Shown one piece after another: positions 1 through 9,778 of a DNA stretch of 64,000 nucleotides (positions are counted from its first letter, which is position 1; each line of letters opens with the position of its first letter). The stretch is from Pipra filicauda. Lineage: Eukaryota > Chordata > Aves > Passeriformes > Pipridae. The notes below the pieces were generated by a model that had not been told where the DNA came from, ran no database searches, and worked only from the letters and a program-made list of their open reading frames with translations. The stretch spans positions 558,001-622,000 of the forward strand of contig NW_024104295.1 of assembly GCF_003945595.2 (NCBI RefSeq), given 5' to 3'. The translations under genes and the position numbers were made by a program.

Positions 1-1063
1 GAATTGCTTGCAAAACTACCTTTTTAATAGTAGCATTTTTGGTACTAAGAGTTATACTTTAAAAAATGCAAGAAACAACTTTTAGTTCTCATTTTTATTT
101 TTAAGTACAACAAATAATGATATCACCGTTGGAATAAAATTTTAATGACTGTAGGGGTTAGTTATATATTACTGATCATCTTTCTTTGAAATAGAAGTGA
201 CTGTCTTTCAGCAAATTCTTCTGTCTTCACTAACATACTGTAGTGTGCATTTCAATGTTGGAGTAGCAGCATTTGCAGGTAAGATTTGGATTTTACATTG
301 TCCAGAGCTGCATCATCAACATGGAGTGCTCAGATCCTCTGCTCAGTGTTCAGAGTGGAGCTGTGCCAACATAAAGTTTTTAATCATAAAGTTTTCTAGT
401 GCAGGTAGAACTGTGACATCTGCCTTTCCCTGTGTGCTCATGAATTGTGTTGATTTAGGGTTTGCTTCTTTTGTCTAAAGCCAGAGGAAACTGTAAGGAA
501 GATTTTCTGTTTGGCTGTGTAAAAAAACATCCTTGTGTACGCTGCAGTTTCTTTGAAAACCTGCCACTGTTGCTATAGCATCAGTATAGCTCTGTCAGTA
601 TTGATGATAACAGGAGCACCGGTGGGAAGACTTCCTTCCAGTTTTTTACTGCTTTACAGATACTCTGAATATACTGTGGCAGATAGAGGGAGGGAATAGC
701 ACTCTATAGTTTGTTTCGGCTGTCCTTTCTTTAGGGGTACTACTCAAATGAAAGCACTTGAGGAATATTAGGAAGCATACCAAGTGTCTTGCTGACTTAA
801 TTTCATTTGAGAGCTGTGTGAAAAATAGTCGTCCAGATAGTGCTGGAAAACTCATTCCAAATACATCAATGTCAACAGGAACAGAAGGGAGTAGTCTTTG
901 TGTATTTATAAATTAATCACATTATTTTGAGATGCACTTGAAGACATTAAATAAAAGCATTGTTTTAGTCAGTCTTACCTAGTGGATTGAGCATTAGATA
1001 AGACAAATTTGTGTCCTGCTGAATGATGACTGGCTGAGGAGCCTTGTGAGTTACGTTCTTTCT
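1..1063. other. Unique AT-rich DNA, no gene recognised
   Basis: Moderately AT-rich single-copy-looking sequence. Open frames are short and resemble no protein I know. The only coding-like signal is a weak exon candidate at 212-278, listed separately. It ends where the 26-bp duplicated target of the RTE-like insertion begins. Confidence 0.6.
212..278 (+). other. Weak exon candidate, unrecognised
   Basis: A pyrimidine-containing acceptor (ACTGTCTTTCAG) ends at 211 and a donor GTAAGA starts at 279, enclosing 67 bp. One frame is open and hydrophobic, beginning QILLSSLTYC. The other acceptor choice is the AG at 193-194, which gives an 84-bp segment. I do not recognise the peptide. AG...GTAAGA pairs around short open frames occur by chance in AT-rich vertebrate DNA, so this is a hypothesis only. 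Confidence 0.1.
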
Positions 1064-1089
1064 ATGTCTCAGTTTCTGCATCTGCAAAT
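1064..1089. repeat. Left target-site duplication of RTE-like copy A
   Basis: This 26-bp segment begins ATGTCTCAGT and ends ATCTGCAAAT. It is repeated without mismatch at 1210-1235. Direct flanking repeats of this kind are made by target-primed reverse transcription. Their perfect identity argues for a real insertion and not a chance match. Confidence 0.9.
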
Positions 1090-1209
1090 TCTGCTGTGCC
1101 TTTTGCAATCGGATATGTCTGTCTCGTATTGGCCTCATAAGTCACCAACGTGCCTGTAACAAATGTGGATAGAGCCTTCCCAAATCTTCGTTCGCGAAGC
1201 CCAGCCATG
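1090..1209 (+). mobile_element. RTE-like LINE copy A, extreme 5' truncation
   Basis: This 120-bp insertion carries only the last codons of the LINE ORF and the short 3' UTR. Read from 1092, the frame gives CCAFCNRICLSRIGL followed by ISHQRACNKCG and a TAG stop at 1170-1172. That forms a CCHC-like knuckle (C-x2-C-x12-H-x3-C). The 3' UTR has a 5-bp stem with a TTCG loop at 1186-1199 and ends at an ATG repeat. By eye it is about 85% identical to 21486-21612, so both copies belong to one family. The last bases (ATG) overlap in sequence with the start of the target duplication, so the right edge could move by about 3 bp. It is a dead fragment, far too short for any function. Assignment to the RTE clade rests on similarity to vertebrate endonuclease/reverse-transcriptase tails that I recall. 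The clade has not been confirmed by alignment. Confidence 0.85.
1186..1199 (+). other. 3' UTR stem-loop of RTE-like copy A
   Basis: CTTCG (1186-1190) pairs with CGAAG (1195-1199) around a TTCG loop. As RNA this is a UUCG tetraloop on a 5-bp stem, a known extra-stable hairpin. The same stem occurs at 21583-21596 in copy B. It sits about 10 bp from the element's 3' end, where LINE reverse transcriptases often recognise their template. Confidence 0.6.
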
Positions 1210-1235
1210 ATGTCTCAGTTTCTGCATCTGCAAAT
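1210..1235. repeat. Right target-site duplication of RTE-like copy A
   Basis: Perfect 26-bp direct repeat of 1064-1089, placed immediately after the LINE 3' end. Confidence 0.9.
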
Positions 1236-1400
1236 ATAGGAGTAGTCAGACTGACAACTTTGTAGAAAGTTTTAAAGTGTCTGCATCAATAGTGTACAGT
1301 GCCCTTTTGCTCACTTTCACTAAGTGTAGGTTTTCTTCTTGCTCTTTGGGTTCTGCCGTACAGGTATGGTTAAATCTTTATGGTCATCTGACTTGGCAGA

Positions 1401-1466
1401 GTAAGGTTTATAGTTGGACTTAATGACCATAAAGGTCTTTTCCAACCTAAATGATTCTATGATTCT
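1401..1466 (+). mobile_element. CR1 LINE 3' tail fragment
   Basis: The segment contains GGTCTTTTCCAACCTAAATG followed by two copies of the ATTCTATG-type octamer that ends avian CR1 elements. Only the last ~65 bp can be recognised. The preceding bases (AGGTTTATAGTTGGACTTAA) fit a diverged CR1 3' UTR. The element is 5'-truncated and inactive. Confidence 0.8.
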
Positions 1467-3378
1467 GTCCTGAATAATTCTAAAGAATAGCAGACTGAAA
1501 ACATATGAATTGATAATAGCTTTATGACTTATCTGATTGCTGAAAACAGTTCTTTTCTTTCCTAAATTACTGATCTCAAGGTACCACAGCTAAATGCAGA
1601 TGTTCCTGTGCACTGTAGCTAATGTACCACTTGTGTGTGTATGTGACTTTTCTGCCTGGGGTGGTGGGCCCCTTGGCTTTCATCTGAAATGATGTCAAGG
1701 GTGCAGAGGTGTGTAAGGCACAACATTTGGATGCTTTCATATATCCAAAACGGAAGCTGTTCTGCTCTACTCTTCCATTTGGAGAGATTAATTTCAAGCG
1801 AAAAATATGTTAAGAGCTACTTTTGTTTACAAAAGTGCACATCACTGCTGAAGAGGCTTGGAAGGATTTCAGATCTGCTTGTGCTTTTGCACTAAATGGA
1901 TGATTTCTGGTGGTTTTATTCTGCTGCCCTTGCTACTATGTCTGTTTCTGCATTTTCCCATCATGTGGGCTATTTATCCCATCCTCGAGCCCTTGCCTTC
2001 CTGCATGGGTGGCTTAAGGTGTGTTCTGTGTTTTGTTCTGTGTCTGCAGGCATCATCTCTGCCTGGTCCATGGATAGGAAGGGGAAATGGGCTCTTTCCA
2101 TCTTACATTGTGCTATACAGTTCAATTAGCTACATTTTATTTATAGCTCAGTGTGGCATAACTTTCCCCTCAGCAGAGCCCTCTTCTCTCAGGGCAGTTC
2201 TCGAACCTGCCTCTTGTATGTGTGGTGACAAACATTCGTGTCATTTGCCGCTTGCGTGAATTCTTGTGCTTCAGGAAAGGGGAAGCAAAGAGGGGAAAAC
2301 ACACTTTTAAAAAATCTTGTTTTCTTTTACCCTGCTTAGTGTAGTGGTGGAGAGGAATCTTCTCCAGGTCACATATGTTAACAATGCAGCAGGGCACAAA
2401 TGAAACTCCTGTTCCAGTGCTGGGAAGAGCATGACTGAGGCACATGGGAGGAGCTTGGTGAGCACCCTGGCCCTGCACCTTGTTGCAGGGGAATCTGCCA
2501 GCTTCTCTGCCTGGTCACCATGGTCAAACTCTTGTACCTTCCAGGGCTTTCCATGAAGGATGGTGTGTTCCCTTCTTGGAGACTTAATTTGAGTCTTGAA
2601 GATACATGCGAAATAGCAGGGCAAGAGAGTGAAAAGCAAAATGTGTGAAAGGATTTCTTGAAAGGATTTCTGAGTCTTGAAAGACCTGGGCAGCTCAGGT
2701 TTTCTGAGATGTACAAAGAAGCTTTAACATTTAGAATTTAATTTTATTTGTTAATCTCTTTGTTTATCATTAAATTACTCTTCAGTTTTTCTAATTTACA
2801 TTGTTCATCTTCTTTCTTTGCTTTTTACATCCATTTCTTATGGATTAACAGTATTACTCATTCAAAGGGTGTAGCTATGAAACATAATGAACATATATTT
2901 TGACAGTTCAGAACCCTTTTTTAAATTATTTTTAGGAAATAGGTTAAGCAATTAATATATGATAGTGAGACACTAAGAAAGAATTAAACAACCTCTCTCT
3001 CCTTGGTTTGGTCTACATTAATTCCCTCGTGTTGCTTGCCACAGCTCTCATCTGCTGTCTCCAACACCTTCCCATCCCAAAGTTAACTGTTTCTTCCTTC
3101 TTGTGGGTAGTGGAGATCCTGGTGAGGTCATCTGGGGAGCAAGATCCCTAAAGTCAGTTTGTGGAAGGCTGCTTAAGCTGCTGACACTGGAGATTGAAAG
3201 GTCCTGTGTCAGTCCCATGCTGGAGAGTGAATAGGTGGTGCATTTCTTGTAGTGCATAACTTTTCTGCTTTAAAGTTGAAATGGAGTTCATGTTTATACT
3301 TTTGAATGCTTCATATTTAAAAATAAGAGTAATTATCTGTAGTGGCACACTAAATAAACTGCTTTTTTCCATCTTCAG

Positions 3379-3437
3379 AAACACTTTTCCCCTGGAGAAT
3401 TCAGCAGCAACAGTATAAGGCAGTTGCTGTGCTCAGA
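3379..3437 (+). other. Weak exon candidate, unrecognised
   Basis: A strong polypyrimidine acceptor (CTTTTTTCCATCTTCAG) ends at 3378 and a GTATGT donor begins at 3438. The 59-bp segment is open in the first frame, beginning KHFSPGEFSSNS. The same frame runs on past the donor for about 40 more codons. I cannot match the peptide to a family. The acceptor is better than the donor. It could be a cryptic splice site in an intron. Confidence 0.12.
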
Positions 3438-6077
3438 GTATGTGATTTCTTTCCTGGCCCTGGACTTTTATCTTTTTGAAGAATATTTTATGATTCAGAA
3501 CACTTGGTCACATCTGGTACTTCTCAAAAATGGTTGCTTTTCCAAGAATAGCATGCAAACATGAAATCAGAATCACAAGCAGATGTTTGCTAATATGGCC
3601 ATAGATAACCTTTCAGCTCATGTTTAATAAATAACCATCTGTAAAGAATGCATATTAATAGAGAACAGAGATAATTTCTGTCAGTGTTAATATGTTAACT
3701 TTACTATATTGCTGATATTGTACTTATTACTACAAAATAGCACTATTTATTGTATAAAATTGTCAGCTGCTGTTTACAGAAAAGTGACATTTTTGTCATT
3801 GCTCTTTTCAACCTGAAAATGTTTGCTTTTATTTAAAGAACACAGGATGACTACCTGGGTCAACAACATTGCTAATTATGGCTTAATTTTTTCATCCATC
3901 GATAAATTATTTGTCGGAGAGCCGTGGAATGTAGGGAATTTCTGGCTTTTTCTTTGCCTTTGCATTTTCAGTGAACTTGGGCTAGCAAAAGTGGGATATT
4001 TGCTCCCTTTACTGCTGCCCTCGAAGAAGCATATTTAGGCTTATTAAAAAAAAATCTGTTTCATATGGCAGACGGGGGTAGTCTTTTGTTCTCTTCTTAC
4101 ATTATTCTTCTTTTAACTTATATTTAGTTTGGGATAGTTCAGCGTACAAATGAAGCTGACAATAGTTTTCCTTCTGTGAAAATTCTGCCTGTTACTGCTG
4201 GAGGAGGAGACAAAGGCGTAGGCTATGGTGCCCACTGCCCCTACCCTTTTAGAAGGGTCCTCATCACAGTGGGCCCCTAATTGGTGGCAAAATGTATTCA
4301 GATGCCATCATAGGGAAGGCATGACATGGGACAATGTCAGAAGTGTCCCTTAAGCAGCAAGAGCTGTGGTGTCTGGATGCTCTAAGCATGAGGCAATTGC
4401 CATCTGCTTTCTGCTGAGGTATCCAGTATGTCACGTCTTTAAAGCAGCTCTTGGTGTTTTGGGAGTTCAGAATGGGCGTGACTACTTGTACATCTGAAAA
4501 ATAAGTGTTGGCAGAGGCAGGTTTAGGAGGCATGCAGGTTACCAAATCTGCTTACCCAAAGGATGAACTTGGTAAGGGAGAGGGGTGAAGTACATTGGGG
4601 TGGTGCTGGATGGGCTGTGCCACCAGCAGGACCCTTCAAACCCCCTCCTCTGGCTCCAGAGAGCTGGGCTTCCTGGTGGAGCTGGACAGCAGAGCCAGGA
4701 CCAGTCAGCAATTGGGCAGGTGGAGAGGGGTGAGATGGGTTAAGTGCCAAAATAGGTTCATGTGAGTAAACCCATAGGTATATGTTTGGGGCTTTTTTTG
4801 GTGTATTTATTTATTTATTTTAAGTCTAGGAACTTTGAAGCATCTCACTTGATGCTAATACTGACATTCCTTAGAAATAGAGATGCACATGAGCATAGCA
4901 AGTACATTGCAGCATCCAAATTTGCAGATGATGTGAAAGAACTGTTTGGGAAAGATAGCACAGCACTGAGAATTCATTAGAGCATTGCTTGCATTATAGT
5001 TGAAATACCTTCAAAGAGAAACTAACAATTGAAAAAAGTTCAGAAGCAGAAGAGCCTTGGAGGCATTAGGGAAGGGGTGGGTAGAAGCTTATGTCTTAAC
5101 AAAATATCCCCAGCTAGAATATTATTTTACATCTCTGCTCTCTAGTTCTCTCCCTTGATTATTTACAAATGGAAAATAAAATTTACAATTATACCTGATT
5201 AGATATTTTTAGTTCTCAACAAAGCATGTTTATATTCTGTATGCAATTACAGAGTTGCTGGGCACAATTTGTGTTCAAGCAATTTAGTCTCTTCTGTTTT
5301 GTATGGAGAACGAACTATGTTCTCCAACTATAGCACTCTTTAGAAAAAGGATATTCTATATTTTATATTATTTTTAACCAGTAATTATTTTCCAATTTTA
5401 TAGTGAAAATTCACCTAATTTAATCAAGTATAGCCTGTACAAAAGATTTTGATTATGCAAGTTGTGATTGTGTAGACTGCATTCAGGTTTAAATAAGCAG
5501 TGTTGCCATTCTCAGTTCAGAAGACATAAATCCAGCAACTGTCTCTGGCTCCTTTTCCTTCTCCTGACTCACTTATTTGTACATATTCAAGTATGTTGGC
5601 CCTTTCAATCCTAAATGTGAATCTGTGGTTCTTGTTAATGGATTGTCTGGGCTTGTTCTGAAAAATGCCACTTGTGCATCTCGGCATTGATGTTGGAGGC
5701 AATACCAAAGCATCTTGTCAGTGCCATATTCTTTTACTGGGAAACTGAAGCAAGGACAGGCAGAGGCATTGGGATTCTGCCTTTTGTTTTCTCTTAAGGT
5801 GGTTTGAGGTTCACTTATAGGGCCAGCCATTTTCAGATGTGACCAGTAGTTTCCTGTTATGCAGTGCTCTTAAAACTACATTTGTTTTGAAGTTTTTACA
5901 GAGCATAGGCTGTGTTTATCAGCCTACAAGACTTTGTGAATATGGAATGTTGTCCTTAAGTTTGGGAAATGTCACTTAAACACTGTCAAATGCAAGTTAA
6001 AGGGCAAATCGTATAATTATATCTCAGCCTTTTGGTAGATTCCCGTTGTTTGGTGTACTTTTGATAATGCTCATCAT

Positions 6078-6099
6078 TTCAAGGTGTTATCACCTTGAA
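6078..6099. other. Perfect 9-bp hairpin with 4-nt loop
   Basis: TTCAAGGTG (6078-6086) and CACCTTGAA (6091-6099) are exact reverse complements around TTAT. The arms contain AGGTG/CACCT cores, as in T-box half-sites and ZEB/Snail-type sites. No transcript context is visible, and a hairpin this size can occur by chance. Confidence 0.35.
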
Positions 6100-7299
6100 C
6101 CTGGATCACATTAGTTGCATTGTTAATCTTTAAACTCATACTGTTCTTCTTGAGTGATGGAAATAATGTTATTTTTCTTTTTAACTTTTTTGCTTCTAAG
6201 ATATAATGTTTTATTTGAAATCACTAGAAGTAACTTAAAATGGATGAAGCTTGGAAAGGGGTGTCAGTGAAATAAGGCTGAAATACAATATTACAAATGC
6301 TGGGAGCTCACAATTTCTTCAGGTGTATGTCAGCTCTGCCTTGTGATGAAACACTGAAGGGTAGCTGATGCTTAAAGAGTTGAATCATCTGTTGCTAACA
6401 ACTTGTGGCAGTGTAGTAGAGAGAAGACTCTCGGGCAGGTGCAAGAAGTATGACACTGATTATGTGGATGATTCTGACTACATTTATTGCTAATACGGTA
6501 TCTAAATATTGCCAATGTACTATATGATATAAGCAGGGTCAGCTAGTCTGCAGTCTTTGGCCTTGCAGAATGCACAATTGCAAGGCAACAAAGCTCCTAT
6601 GTAGCTACTTTCAGATTTTATCTCTGCACGTGACCGGATCTTGGTGCTTTTACTCACCTGTCCAAAAGTGACTGTTCCCCATCTTCAGATTGGAAGTACC
6701 CTGCAGGTGTGTCTGCCTGGGGAGGGTGTTTGGGGGATTCACCCAGAAGCTTCCTGCAACCTTGAGACACCAGTTGGCCTAGACTCCAGCATTTTGCACC
6801 CTTTTGCAGCCTGGTGTGTACCAAAGTCAATCACAGTCATCACAGCTTCCCCATTTCTGGAATGCATTCATTATGTGAAAATCCAGACACTTCCTCCTGC
6901 AATTCCCACCTCAAATTCTTATCTTAGGACAAATCACATTGCCAAATAGAGACAGTTGCAGGGGAGAGGGGATGTGTGTGTGGAGAGTATGCTACTGGAA
7001 GCCCTGACTATCTTTTGTTGCTGTCACCCAGCTGCTGCAGGGCACCACTGCTGGGTTAAAAATGTTTGGTTTTGAGATCATTGCAATATTTTCTGAGGTG
7101 AATAGCTGTTAAATTGCTAATACTTCCTGCTTTAATTGCATTTTACCAAACAATGTTTTGGTTGGTCAGCCTCGATGATGTGTTGTTCGCAGGGTTTTCA
7201 GCTGTGGCAGTGCTGCAGCTGTCTGTGGGAAGCTGTCAGTACTGGTTTCCAAAGGGGCATCGGCACATTCACTCTCGACTCCCTTTTCCCCTGTTTTAG

Positions 7300-7405
7300 G
7301 TTTCCCGAAGCTGCTGCTCGTTCACGCTGTGATGCCCCGGCATGCCTCATGGCAGAGCTGCCCGGCTGCCCCGCTGGAGCGTGGCTCTCCCCTGTAGGGA
7401 GCTGG
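7300..7405 (+). other. GC-rich exon-like block, unrecognised
   Basis: A textbook acceptor (CCCTTTTCCCCTGTTTTAG) ends at 7299 and the consensus donor GTAAGT begins at 7406. The 106 bp between them are clearly richer in G+C than the flanks. One frame, starting at 7301, is open for all 35 codons (FPEAAARSRC...) and rich in Ala, Pro and Cys. The other two frames contain stops. The peptide is not one I know. It could be an exon of a non-coding RNA, an alternative or first exon, or a chance arrangement. The acceptor and donor together are the best pair in the window. Confidence 0.2.
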
Positions 7406-9655
7406 GTAAGTGTGAAACCTCATCCTCGGTGCTGGAAATGCTGCCTGCCCACATCTCCTGTCTTCACAAACCTGGTGACGTGGGCTGCTTTCATCAGCCT
7501 CTTTTTGTATGTCTTAGCACGCTCTCCTGCCTTCAAGTACATTGGAAGATGATCTGCTGGGAAGTGGTGGATGCATGTGTGTCTTATTTCTGACATGCTT
7601 GGAGACAGATTCCTCTGGAGAGATGATTATGTGCTAAATGGGTAGGGAGGATATAAAAGCGGAATTGGAAATGTTCACTGAGATTTGAGCTGTTCCTTCA
7701 TTGTATCTTTTTTATATATATATATACAGAAGATAAGCATTGGGGTGAGGAAGGTAGGGCTACCTGTTATGGGATAATTACTCTTTATGCAGTAAAGTTG
7801 TATCATTTTCCTCAAAGAAAACTAAGGTGTGGTGGGTAGCTGGGACCTCCTGTTTGACCCTCTAAGAAAGGCATTTGTCTGTGTTCAGTCCCTGAATTGG
7901 ACTTGGGTCTTTCTTTATGATTTTAGCAGTGTATAGATCACTGTGTTTGCTAGGGAGTCTTGCTGAGAAGCAGAAAACTCTGCTTATGGTTCTCATATTT
8001 GGGAATAAATCTAGATATTTACATGTCAGTATTTGTGGGTTTATTATTGATGGTTATTGAATATTAGACAGAACTATGGACTTCTGGACATGGATCCTTC
8101 TCGTAATAGCCCTGGCAACAAGTGGTGGGTGATTGCTGTTGCTGAGAGAAAATGTGAATATTTATGTCATCCATGCTGGTGTGAAGCTGCTTGTGAAATC
8201 ATTGTCAGCAGAGCACCATCAGTATGTTGGTAACAGTTACTAACTTCTGAGCAGGTACTGTTCAGGGAATAAACACGTTGAGGACTGTGGTTGCTCTCTG
8301 TGCCCCTGGAGGGATTGCCCTATTATTTGCTTCTTGGGTGGGCTGTGTCAGCAACCTGCTTCTCTCATCTTCAGGTCTGATTAGTGGAGCTACCTTGTCA
8401 CCAGGTTTTGTGGGACTGAACCACCACTATTACTGCAAATGTTTGAAGCTGTTTCTGTTCATCGTGCTTTGCATTCATTACTGTCTGTCTTGAGACAGAC
8501 TGAGTTTAAAGTCACCTTACTTCTATGTTTGTACTTCTGAGGGCCAGACTCTGAGTCTGTGCAACACACCTTCTTTGAATCTGAAGTACTTTTTTTGAAG
8601 TAGGTTTAGTACTTGAAAGTCACCTCCCCTTTGGGATTTTGCTTCCAATCCAAGCTTGGAAATAGCAAAGCCTTGAAGTGGGGTCTGGGAAGGTAGCGTG
8701 TCAGTCTTTCCCTGTAGGTCTGGTTAGTGACACTCCAACCTTTTGTATCTGCTTTAAGGAAACATTTTCCAGATTTTTTTTAAACTCTTTCCCTGTTGAT
8801 TATTCAATTAATTGATTTTATTTGGAATAGGACGGATCTAATTCAGTAGAAATTTGCCTTATGGTTGTTTTTAATGGCGCTTTTATGTGTGAGCATTTTC
8901 CAGTAGTAGATTTTTTGAGCATCGGTTGATTCACATCCAGCCATGTCTAGCATTCACTACAGGTTGATTCTTTTCTATGGAAACAACTGATTTTGACCAG
9001 TTTAGTTATACCAAATGAAATAGGTCCATTTTAGGCAACCTGATTTCAAAATGGGAATGGCTATGTGGAGGATGGAGCTGCAGCATAAGGCATTTGCACC
9101 CTGTCTTTCCTGTGCCTGTGTGCATAAGCAAAACAGCTGTACCTGATACATGATTTTCACTTTCAGTCATTTAAATGAGTCAGAATTCTTTTACTTTACA
9201 GATTTTGCCTTTGCCATTGTGTTGCTCTCAGGACTGTTTTCTCTCCTTATTCTTTTGTATGTGTCTGGGGGTGTGTAGTTTTTGCATTTCTCTCCCGCTT
9301 TCACCTTTCTTTGGATGTTAATTGAAGGGAACATCGTAGTTTACGGCACTTCTTTATCAGCCCTTTCCTCATTTTCCTTCCTTTCTTTCTGGGATGCCTG
9401 TAAACTTTGCCCATCCTGGGATGGGATGCTTGTATCAGAGTTGTTCTTATGAGGTGATTGAATTGTATGGGAGGAAACTGCATCCTGTACAAATACTCAA
9501 TTTGCTGATCTTTTAAGCTCTACCTTGTTTTTTAAAAAATCAATTTACAAAGTATGTATATGTGTGAACATGTTTACTTTGTCAGTTTAGATTCCTTCTC
9601 AGTCCTGGCAGGTCAAGAGAGTTGGCACTGAGAGCATTTGCCTGTCTCTGCAACC
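7406..9655. other. Unique DNA, no gene recognised
   Basis: Single-copy-looking AT-rich sequence with a short (TA)7 tract near 7713-7726. Nothing on either strand looks coding or like a repeat I can name. Confidence 0.5.
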
Positions 9656-9676
9656 ATTTATTTATTTATTTATTTA

Positions 9677-9718
<42 letters not shown>

Positions 9719-9778
9719 TAAATAAATAAATAAATATATAGTAATATATATATATATATACACTATATATATATAGTA
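9656..9778. repeat. Compound microsatellite forming an AT-rich palindrome
   Basis: The order is (ATTT)5, ACTGT, (AT)17, ACAGT, an AAAT-type repeat, then further TA runs. Positions 9659-9736 form a perfect 78-bp inverted repeat centred between 9697 and 9698, because the right half is the exact reverse complement of the left. A second, smaller TA-rich symmetry (ACTATATA...) follows around 9762-9777. Such sequences can extrude hairpins or cruciforms and are prone to length change and to assembly error. Confidence 0.95.

Larger units (their letters stand above)
1467..7299. other. Unique AT-rich DNA with weak signals
   Basis: I find no gene or interspersed repeat I can name in this stretch. Contents noted: an exon-like segment at 3379-3437; a GC-richer block around 4590-4740 with no recognisable coding; a short TTTA repeat near 4805-4820; and a perfect 9-bp hairpin at 6078-6099. 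Open frames of 60-130 residues occur on both strands but show no domain, no shared splice phase and no family resemblance. Confidence 0.5.

Noticed and set aside
1858..2259. 133-codon frame rich in Leu, Cys and Phe
   Set aside because: Another frame overlaps it on the same strand. The composition mirrors the local T/C-rich sequence and no family match is evident.
4128..4280. Open frame after an acceptor-like TTATATTTAG
   Set aside because: The only donors are weak (GTAGGC), and the peptide is not recognisable.
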